From NCBI GenBank assembly GCA_041691295.1, contig JBEPVA010000093.1, forward strand, positions 1-14,466: 14,466 nucleotides of DNA, written 5' to 3'. Each line of letters opens with the position of its first letter. Position 1 is the first letter of the stretch. Shown here piece by piece: positions 8,001 to 13,195 of this stretch. The notes beneath the pieces are model-generated. The model searched no databases. It was not told where the DNA came from and saw only the letters and a list, made by a program, of their open reading frames with translations. The position numbers were made by a program, and so were the translations under genes. The DNA is from DATEHG01 sp041691295. Its GTDB lineage: Bacteria > Gemmatimonadota > Gemmatimonadetes > Gemmatimonadales > GWC2-71-9.

Positions 8001-10814
8001 TACCGCGTTGAACCGGACCACGTAGCTGCCGCCGGCCGGCGCGGTAAAGCCGCAGCTCGCCAGGTCATTCGTCGTGGTGACATCGCAGTGCCCCACGGTA
8101 TCACTGACCCACTCGCCAACCATTTCGCCGTAGCCGTCGCGATCACGGTGGACCTGGTGCCATTCCTTCCGGATCAGCACGCCGGACAACTTGACTCCAG
8201 TCACCCGCTGGCCGGTCGGCCTCACCGCGGCAAGGCTGACTGTCTGCGGCTTGCCGGCGGTCCAGAAGTAGCTGGTACCGCCCGGCTTGAGCGCCAGGTA
8301 GAAATCGGACGGGTGCACCACCGCGCTGACCGACGCCGATACGCTCTGACGGTTGACGTCGGTCACGGTGGCTTCGAAGGTGGCGCGGGCTGCAGTGCCC
8401 GGCGCCAGCTCCTTCAGCGCCACCGAAATCCTTCCCCGGCCCTGGCTGTCCAGGGTGTCGACGCCCGAGGCCAGATCCTCGGCGCGCGGTCCCCGGTTGC
8501 CTCCGTTGTAATCCCAGTCGTTCTCACCGATGAACCAGTCGTCATAGCCCGGGATCTGCAGCTCGTAGCTCTCCATCGGCGTCAGCCTGGCGGTCCAGCT
8601 GTACGCCGCTCGACCCATCGGCGCGCCAAACAGGTAGCGTCCCTGAATGAGCGCGGTAAGCTGGTCGCCCGGAAAGCGCGGTCCCGAGTCGGTGGTGGCA
8701 TCGACCAGGAATTCCGGAGGCCGGTACTCCGCCACCCGGTAGTCCGCGTCAGCCAGCGCCAGCCACGATTTCCCCTTCAGGTACTCGACCTTCACGGTGT
8801 ACTGGCCGAGCGGCAGGGTAGTGCCGAGGGTGAGTGAGCCATCGGCGGTGCCGAACCGTGACAGGGTGACCGTGCGCTGCTTGAGCGTCCCGCCCTCGCG
8901 ATCGGAGAAGGTCCAGCGAAGTTTCGATCCGGCGGCCGGCGCCTTGAGTTTGCCAAGTGCGCCATCGCGGATGATGGCCTTGGCGTACACAATTTCACCG
9001 GGGCGGTAGATCCCCCGCTCGGTAAACACCGCACCGGCGGCCGCTTCCCGCTCGGCATCCCACGCGGCCCGGGCATTGAACTGCCACGGTGATAAATCGG
9101 GATCGTATTGGCTCACCGCCGTGATGGCCCGGTCGCTACCCAGTGTAGCCGCCACGTAACCCTCGAAGCCACCGCTCCGCTCCGTCATCGTATCGGGCAC
9201 GAAGCCGGTCAGCCGGGCCAGGCCGTCGGCACCGGTGGTCCCGCTGGCCCTGACTCGGCCGCGCGTGTCGTACAGCGTCACGGCGGCTCCCGCCTTGGCC
9301 GAGCCATCGCTGGCCCCCGTGACCCAGACCAGTCCTTCTCTCACTCCGATCTTGGCGTGAACGCCGAGGTCGGTGACCTGTAGGATGGCGACTGGCTGCG
9401 CCTTGTTGGTATTGCTGTCGAGGCCGGGGCTCTGGATCCGCACGACCATCAACGTGGTGGTCGGCCGGACCGCGGCGTTGGCCACCGGCAGCTTGAGGCC
9501 GTAGACCATGACACGGTCAGGGGTGCGCGCCAGCCCGATCCGCTGGTGGTCGGCCCGCTTGCCCGCCAGCAGCGAGTCGATCACCTGGTTCGATTCGTCG
9601 GACCAGCGGGTGTATTGCAGCACCCGAGCCTCCAGCCCGGCCGGCACCATGGCAATGACAGCGTCCAGCGAATCGACGTTGACGTGCTTCACCATCAGGG
9701 TGCGGAAGCCCACCCGCTCGACGGTCAGTCGTCCGAATGGATATTCGATCAGCGGAGCGTAGCCGGTGGTCTTGAAGCCTGCGGCAGGGTTACCCGCCAG
9801 AGGCTGGCCGAACACGTCCCGTATCGCGGTGTCCGCCACCACCGCGTAGCCGGTGTTCGGCTTCAACTGGGTTTCGAGATACCAGTCGGCGCTCTCGCCG
9901 GCGGTATCCGCAATGGTGAATGGTGTCGTGGGCAGGATGCTGAGCCGCTTCAGCACCTCGGCACCCTTCACCGGGGTACCGAAGTAGACCCGGATGCCGC
10001 CGGTCGGACAGTACTTGCCGCCGTTGCACCGTGCGGATTTCAATGTCAGTGAGCCGTAGGTCCGGAAACTCCAGCGGAGAAACGGGCTGGTCCCTTCCGG
10101 ATCAACCACCGATGGCAGCACCAGGTCAGCGGCACAGTCGAGCGGCAGCGGCCGTTCGGGCACGAAGTCGACCAGGCGCCGCAGTCCGTCGGCGTCGTGA
10201 TCACGTTCGTAGCCGCCAGCCTCGCGGACCTGCCACGGCTCCTTGTCTCCGATCGGTCGCTGGTTGCCGGCCTTGAGCCGGATGATGCCGGGGTTGCGGC
10301 AGGACGGATTGAAGTCGAGGTAGGCCAGCGACGATACCTTGCCGGTCTCGACCGGAGTGCTGAACACCACGGTGAACCGCTGGTCCTGCGGCACGAACTG
10401 CGGATGATTGCCCTCGTTGACCGGCAATCCGGTCAGCACCTTGGGCCCTGAAACGGTGAAGGAAAAGGAAAACGGCTCCTTCAGCTGACTGCCGTCCATC
10501 GCCGTGAAGTTGGTTGAGACGGTCACCGTGTATTTCATGCCCGGCGTCAGCGGATCGGCCGGCGCAAACCGTAGGGTCACGGGATCACGCCACTCGAGCT
10601 GGCCCTCCACCGACGGCACGATCGAGAAGATCGTGGCCGGGTCGATCGAGCGGTCCAGTGACCCCGCCACCGGCCGGTCGAATACCACGCTCACCTTCGA
10701 CGCCGGTGACGCCTCACCGCCTGGCGAAGAGCGAAGCACCTGGAGGGTGGGCGCAGGAGTGACGAGCAGTGACGCAATGGCCACGGCGGTGGCGGCGCGT
10801 GAAGCGAGCAGCAT
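5076..10814 (-). CDS. yfhM: Bacterial alpha-2-macroglobulin with thioester motif (YfhM type)
   Basis: The protein has 1912 residues, longer than E. coli YfhM (about 1650). Such proteins trap proteases in the periplasm: a cut in the bait region exposes an internal thioester that links covalently to the attacker. The N-terminus (about 1-24) is a signal peptide without a lipobox cysteine, unlike the lipoprotein forms. A Big_5-like/MG domain follows at about 30-125. The MG2-type hallmark ERGIYRPGE is at 599-607. A Gly-rich linker (GGRAPGGGGGQGESD) lies before the second half. The thioester motif is YPYQCSEQ with C1396 and Q1399, followed by a helical thioester domain to about 1665 (DGGIGYWS, then GSGWGWWNTQDYA). 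The C-terminal beta domain carries a short low-complexity insert (about 1815-1830). Several cysteines fit an oxidising compartment. The ATG at 10814 lacks a clear Shine-Dalgarno. pbpC lies downstream, the classic pairing. Confidence 0.95.
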   Translation of the reverse strand: MLLASRAATAVAIASLLVTPAPTLQVLRSSPGGEASPASKVSVVFDRPVAGSLDRSIDPATIFSIVPSVEGQLEWRDPVTLRFAPADPLTPGMKYTVTVSTNFTAMDGSQLKEPFSFSFTVSGPKVLTGLPVNEGNHPQFVPQDQRFTVVFSTPVETGKVSSLAYLDFNPSCRNPGIIRLKAGNQRPIGDKEPWQVREAGGYERDHDADGLRRLVDFVPERPLPLDCAADLVLPSVVDPEGTSPFLRWSFRTYGSLTLKSARCNGGKYCPTGGIRVYFGTPVKGAEVLKRLSILPTTPFTIADTAGESADWYLETQLKPNTGYAVVADTAIRDVFGQPLAGNPAAGFKTTGYAPLIEYPFGRLTVERVGFRTLMVKHVNVDSLDAVIAMVPAGLEARVLQYTRWSDESNQVIDSLLAGKRADHQRIGLARTPDRVMVYGLKLPVANAAVRPTTTLMVVRIQSPGLDSNTNKAQPVAILQVTDLGVHAKIGVREGLVWVTGASDGSAKAGAAVTLYDTRGRVRASGTTGADGLARLTGFVPDTMTERSGGFEGYVAATLGSDRAITAVSQYDPDLSPWQFNARAAWDAEREAAAGAVFTERGIYRPGEIVYAKAIIRDGALGKLKAPAAGSKLRWTFSDREGGTLKQRTVTLSRFGTADGSLTLGTTLPLGQYTVKVEYLKGKSWLALADADYRVAEYRPPEFLVDATTDSGPRFPGDQLTALIQGRYLFGAPMGRAAYSWTARLTPMESYELQIPGYDDWFIGENDWDYNGGNRGPRAEDLASGVDTLDSQGRGRISVALKELAPGTAARATFEATVTDVNRQSVSASVSAVVHPSDFYLALKPGGTSYFWTAGKPQTVSLAAVRPTGQRVTGVKLSGVLIRKEWHQVHRDRDGYGEMVGEWVSDTVGHCDVTTTNDLASCGFTAPAGGSYVVRFNAVDGKGRPVVASFDRWATGTDWVPWSDESQFKMDVIADRPRYSVGDTATILLASPFTDAEAWVTVEREGLIEQRRIRITSGTTTVKLPITEAYAPSAFVGVVVARGRSAKPGPLDDPGRPTIRVGYAELRVTPEVKRLTVSVDPGMTEYRPGDTARVQLTVKDRSGKGQRSEVTLWAVDEGVLSLTGYKTPDPLDLLYQPRGLGLRLASNLTTVAPQVPEGEKGGRAPGGGGGQGESDILRSRFKTTAFFLGSVVTDSIGKATAKPKLPDNLTTFRVMAVAVTDADRFGKGESPLLVTRPLIARPALPRFTRPGDRFTAGVVVNQRAGGTPTVKVSAEAVGSELSGKAEQQAVLEAGRGREMRFDFRQPEQTDRDSATFRFRVSGAGDADAVERSIALQAAIKPLAVTEAGVVHDSATITFQLPTDLDPAASKLVLSLGSSPLSVIRGLDEQLRVYPYQCSEQVSSAAAPISALLKAQKALNGPLLLKGDPAAELARAVAVLTGRQRPDGGIGYWSASDWTTPWLSAYAGLALLDARAAGATVDDSVLARLRRYLTDGLRKDVDIQAPVIGWYEQYRLKLGDRVAAADYLSRLGKPDLPAENELLRQAAQLSWEDRTRLAEILARRGAVKAARGLLAPIWGSVRIEGRRAVLPDSALLVHHYFESKVRPIARLLTATLAVDSANALIGPLVETLVQRGRAGSGWGWWNTQDYASAVGGLARFAEYSRGAAVRTVKLTSGGKTLLSGTGGQSAQDSSIALTGLLGNEKDGTRPLALTVTAGNGPTAPVYFYLTVLQIPKERPVKPDDAGIQVERWYERYDDGKPVTSVKEGELVRVRLRITALADRDFVVVDDALPAGLEAVDLSLHIEGALPGPGSRAGSDRDQPDGQDGQDGSNDRWYYGYWEAGWWSPFEHRELRDDRVIYFATMLWKGRYSMSYVARATTPGVFVRPPAQAEEMYNPAVHGRSDGGVFTVTKK
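5331..5357. repeat. Short 9-base tandem repeat in yfhM
   Basis: GTCCTGCCC, GTCCTGTCC and a diverged third unit (GTCTGGTTG) lie in tandem. On the coding strand they give an Asp/Gln/Gly-rich patch (QPDGQDGQDG) within the C-terminal domain of the macroglobulin. The period is 9 and in frame, unlike the 7-base repeats elsewhere. Confidence 0.5.
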
Positions 10815-10843
10815 GGGCGGGACCGGGGGGAGCGGGGTGCGGA

Positions 10844-10849
10844 ATTATG
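10844..10849 (-). promoter_or_regulatory. Possible -10 element upstream of yfhM
   Basis: Minus-strand CATAAT matches 5 of 6 bases of the sigma-70 -10 consensus and would start transcription near 10837, about 23 bases before the yfhM ATG. No convincing -35 is seen, because that position falls in the heptad repeats. This is a tentative call. Confidence 0.3.
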
Positions 10850-10865
10850 CCGACTTCGAGAGAAA

Positions 10866-10955
10866 GGAGGAAGGAGGAGGGAGGAGGGGAAAACGCCGAA
10901 AGTGCCTCGTACCGGAGCCGGTTTGCCCTTCCTCCTTCCTCCCTCCTCCTTCTCC
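10866..10955. repeat. Heptad inverted-repeat element between the DinB gene and yfhM
   Basis: Three GGAGGAR units occupy 10866-10886. After a spacer, four complementary units (CTTCCTC, CTTCCTC, CCTCCTC, CTTCTCC) occupy 10928-10955. The arms form a long, slightly imperfect hairpin whose strands are pure purine and pure pyrimidine, so triplex formation is also conceivable. It fills most of the 145-base gap (10815-10959). The 3' side lacks a T-run, so it is not a standard terminator, although such a hairpin could still affect read-through into yfhM. Confidence 0.7.
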
Positions 10956-10959
10956 CCGG

Positions 10960-11448
10960 TTATGCCCCCAACATCCTCCGGAGTAGCATCATCTGCCCCC
11001 CATGGTACAGGTCGTGGGCCGCCGCCCCCTGGATCTCCTCGGCAAAGGTCCAGGTGGCCGTGGGCCGCTTGCGGCCCAGCCGGGCCGGCGGAAATGCCAG
11101 GACCGCCAGCCGGAGCAGCTGGTGCTGGTCGTCCAGCAGTGTGAGGTCCGCTGCCCACTCGGCGGCAGACGGGAGGATCGGGACGTCGGGGAAATTGGCG
11201 CCAGGACGGGGAAAGCTCAGCTCGGAATCGCCGGTGATCCGCCGACGGACGGTGTACTTCCAGTAGGCGCTGTGGAGGGCCAGCTCCCAGACCGTGTGGC
11301 GGCCCTGGACCGGCCGGCGGTGAGCCAGGTCGAACGGCAGTCCCTTGAGGATGTTGCGGAGCACCGGCCCGTGCCAGCCGCGCTTGAGATAAGCGGCGTC
11401 CAACCCCTGGACCAGCAGGGCAATCCTCGGATCGATTCGGCGTGTCAT
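10960..11448 (-). CDS. DinB-superfamily protein (putative metal-dependent four-helix-bundle enzyme)
   Basis: The protein has 162 residues, a normal DinB/YfiT size. The family folds as a four-helix bundle with a three-histidine metal site and includes thiol-dependent transferases (bacillithiol or mycothiol S-transferases, maleylpyruvate isomerase) and many uncharacterised members. Here the expected ligands are H59 (in VWELALHSAYWK), H145 and H149 (in AAAHDLYHGGQMMLLRRM), all present. No signal peptide is seen, so it is cytosolic. The ATG at 11448 is chosen because GGAGG lies 5 bases before it (11454-11458). A GTG at 11460 would place that Shine-Dalgarno inside the gene. The gene precedes yfhM on the same strand but is separated by a hairpin element, so co-transcription is uncertain. 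The substrate is unknown. Confidence 0.82.
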   Translation of the reverse strand: MTRRIDPRIALLVQGLDAAYLKRGWHGPVLRNILKGLPFDLAHRRPVQGRHTVWELALHSAYWKYTVRRRITGDSELSFPRPGANFPDVPILPSAAEWAADLTLLDDQHQLLRLAVLAFPPARLGRKRPTATWTFAEEIQGAAAHDLYHGGQMMLLRRMLGA

Positions 11449-11494
11449 CCAAACCTCCACAACCTGGAGCTGCTGGCTGAATGCTGTTCGCTTA

Positions 11495-11543
11495 AGGCTT
11501 AGGGCTTACGGCTCAGGGCTTACGGCTCAGGGCTTACGGCTCA
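11495..11543. repeat. Tandem heptad repeat, seven units (NGGCTYA)
   Basis: Seven consecutive 7-base units begin at 11495, 11502, 11509, 11516, 11523, 11530 and 11537. GGGCTTA and CGGCTCA alternate in the last six. On the minus strand they read as GCCGTAA/GCCCTGA, the same family as the array at 1544-1578. They lie 9 bases downstream of the EamA stop and before the DinB gene. The rest of 11449-11551 shows only the DinB ribosome-binding site. Confidence 0.75.
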
Positions 11544-11551
11544 AAGCCGCT

Positions 11552-12511
11552 TCACGCCTCCTGCCCAATCGTCTCCACCGAGGGCTCTGCCACCTTCCGC
11601 TGCCGCAGCTTGACCAGGTTGTCGCCGGTGATGATCAGGGCCACGCCGGCCACGATGATGGCTGACGCGATCAGCGACCGCGGGGTCAGCACCTCGGAGT
11701 GAAAGGCCCACCCCAGCGCCACCGCCACCATCGGGTTGATATACCCCGCTGTGCTGACCTTGGCGGGGGTGCTGACCTTGAGCAGCCAGGCAAAGCAGGT
11801 AAAGGCGACCAGCGAGCCGAACACCGCCAGGTAGATCAGCGCCCAGAACGACCGGCCGCTGACGTGGCTGGAAGCCATCCGGCCGAAATCGCCGCTGAAC
11901 AGGCCGAGCAGGCTTAAGCCCACGGCACCACAGATCATCTCGGCGGCGGCGGTCATGCTGGTTTCCCTGGGGAGGTCGGCCTTCTTGCTGAGCACCGATG
12001 CCAGCGCCCAGGCAAAGGTCGAAACGATCAGCAGCCCGGCATCGAGCGGGGAAACCTGCTCCCCGCCGCCGCCAACCGGCAGCAACAGCAGCGCGGCCCC
12101 GACAAAGCCCAGTACGATTCCGACGGTCACCGGCGTAGTCGGCGCTCGCCCACCCGGCTTGAGCCACTCGATAATGGCCGTCCAGGCCGAGACCATGGCC
12201 ACCAGCAGCGCGGTCAACCCGCTCGAGACCCGCTGCTCCACGAAGACCACGACCCCATTGCCGATGACGAAAAACAGGAAACCGAGCAGCGCGGCCCAGC
12301 GCCACTGCGCCAGGGTCGGGTTGGCCGCGCCCCGGTAGCGGGCAAAGGCATACATCGCGATGGCGGCGATGATGAACCGGCCGGCCGCCAGCGCAAAAGT
12401 CGGGATGGTCTCGAGCCCGATGGCGATGCCCAGGTAGGTCGATCCCCAGATGACCCAGATGGCCGCAAAGGCGAGGGCCAGCTTGAAGCGCGAGGCCTTG
12501 GCGGGACTCAT
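11552..12511 (-). CDS. EamA/DMT-family exporter (YedA-like)
   Basis: The protein has 319 residues with about ten hydrophobic segments in two EamA repeats (about 12-145 and 160-300), the typical layout of inner-membrane drug/metabolite transporters. The first helix has the diagnostic WVIWGSTYLGI at about 19-29, as in YedA and relatives. Members export amino acids, metabolites or toxic compounds by proton exchange; the substrate is not determined by sequence. The start ATG overlaps the stop of the Lrp/AsnC gene (ATGA), so the two are coupled. Pairing with an Lrp-type regulator suggests amino-acid export, which is inference. The C-terminus ends in a short charged cytosolic tail. Confidence 0.93.
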   Translation of the reverse strand: MSPAKASRFKLALAFAAIWVIWGSTYLGIAIGLETIPTFALAAGRFIIAAIAMYAFARYRGAANPTLAQWRWAALLGFLFFVIGNGVVVFVEQRVSSGLTALLVAMVSAWTAIIEWLKPGGRAPTTPVTVGIVLGFVGAALLLLPVGGGGEQVSPLDAGLLIVSTFAWALASVLSKKADLPRETSMTAAAEMICGAVGLSLLGLFSGDFGRMASSHVSGRSFWALIYLAVFGSLVAFTCFAWLLKVSTPAKVSTAGYINPMVAVALGWAFHSEVLTPRSLIASAIIVAGVALIITGDNLVKLRQRKVAEPSVETIGQEA

Positions 12512-12987
12512 GCCGCCCCCTCCACGACCGTATCCTGCGGAATCAGCAGCTCGGTGGATTCCTTGACTGACGACAGCACGATAGTGGTCCGGGTGGTCCG
12601 GACGTGCCCGATGGCCCCGAACCGTTCGCGCAGTATCCGACCCAGCGCCTCCGGACCCTCGGCCCGCACTTTCACGAGGTAACAGTCTTCACCGGCGACG
12701 TGATGGACCTCGAGCACTTCCGGAATGGCCGCCAGCTGCCGGCCAGCCGACTCCTCCCCGACCCGCTCATCGGCCCGGACAAAGACAAAGGCCAGCAAGC
12801 CGAGGTCGACAGCCCTGGGATCGATCCGGGCGGTGTAGCCCTGGATCACGCCGCGGGCCTCCAGCTTCCGGATCCGCTCCAGCACCGCCGACGCCGCCAT
12901 ATCCACCCGCCGGGCGATTTCGGCGTTGGTCTCCCGGCCGTTGGCCTGGAGAATTGCAATGATTTTGGCGTCTACGGCGTCGATCAT
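12508..12987 (-). CDS. Lrp/AsnC-family transcriptional regulator
   Basis: The protein has 159 residues, standard for the family. The winged helix-turn-helix covers about 3-55 (DAKIIAILQANGRETNAEIARRV, then ERIRKLEARGVIQGYTARID). The RAM ligand-binding and oligomerisation domain covers about 65-145, with the characteristic HHVAGEDCYLVKVRA at 95-109. Such proteins form octamers or similar assemblies, sense amino acids, and often control their own gene and neighbouring transporters. The ATG at 12987 gives the canonical family N-terminus. The longer frame to 13095 would add unrelated residues encoded by the heptad repeat. No Shine-Dalgarno precedes this ATG, and the predicted promoter starts transcription at or next to the ATG, implying a leaderless message. 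The gene overlaps the EamA exporter by 4 bases and is divergent from an amino-acid permease. Confidence 0.93.
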   Translation of the reverse strand: MIDAVDAKIIAILQANGRETNAEIARRVDMAASAVLERIRKLEARGVIQGYTARIDPRAVDLGLLAFVFVRADERVGEESAGRQLAAIPEVLEVHHVAGEDCYLVKVRAEGPEALGRILRERFGAIGHVRTTRTTIVLSSVKESTELLIPQDTVVEGAA

Positions 12988-12993
12988 GCTGAT

Positions 12994-13022
12994 ATAGTAT
13001 TGTTTGGCCGTTGAATCGTCAA
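12994..13022 (-). promoter_or_regulatory. Sigma-70-type promoter of the Lrp/AsnC gene, probably leaderless
   Basis: On the minus strand the -35 TTGACG (13022-13017) and -10 TACTAT (12999-12994) are separated by exactly 17 bases. The expected start point, about 7 bases after the -10, is the A of the ATG at 12987. This agrees with the absence of a Shine-Dalgarno. Confidence 0.6.
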
Positions 13023-13060
13023 TAGGAGACGTAGAATGCCGAATTTTCGTGGGTGGCCGT

Positions 13061-13095
13061 GAGTCGAGAAACGAGAGACGAGAGACGAGAGTCAA
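13061..13095. repeat. Tandem heptad repeat, five GAGACGA-type units
   Basis: Units begin at 13061, 13068, 13075, 13082 and 13089. The central two are identical GAGACGA and the others differ by one or two bases. The array lies in the 208-base divergent region between the Lrp/AsnC gene and the permease. Confidence 0.7.
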
Positions 13096-13124
13096 ACCGT
13101 ATCACGACGGAGGACCGGAGCATT

Positions 13125-13170
13125 CCCCCCATTCCAATTTCATCCTGCCCCCCGGCCCCCCTGCCCCCCC
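13125..13170 (-). other. G-quadruplex-prone tract upstream of the permease
   Basis: The plus strand has C-runs at 13125-13130, 13148-13153, 13156-13161 and 13164-13170; the last three sit in an 8-base tandem pattern GCCCCCCN from 13147. The minus strand therefore has four G-runs of at least six bases, three of them separated by only 2 bases. The tract ends 25 bases before the permease ATG, on the template strand for that gene. Confidence 0.5.
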
Positions 13171-13195
13171 GCGCCACCTCGCCACATCTTCCCGC

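Noticed and set aside
7788..8837. 349-codon plus-strand open frame
   Set aside because: Antisense to yfhM, His/Arg/Gly-rich and without family features.
10866..10955. Rho-independent terminator
   Set aside because: The stem is long and purine/pyrimidine-rich with no T-run after it, and heptad structure explains it better.
10960..11460. GTG start of the DinB gene at 11460
   Set aside because: GGAGG at 11454-11458 is ideally spaced for the ATG at 11448 and would lie inside the gene if GTG were used.
11495..11543. CRISPR array
   Set aside because: Units are 7 bases with no spacers and no cas genes are nearby.
13011..13037. Permease promoter, TTGAAT and TAGAAT
   Set aside because: The spacing is only 15 bases and the -35 overlaps the lrp promoter, so it was not called as a feature.
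12508..13095. Longer Lrp/AsnC start at 13095
   Set aside because: The extra N-terminal residues are encoded by the heptad repeat and promoter region; the family N-terminus begins at the ATG at 12987.
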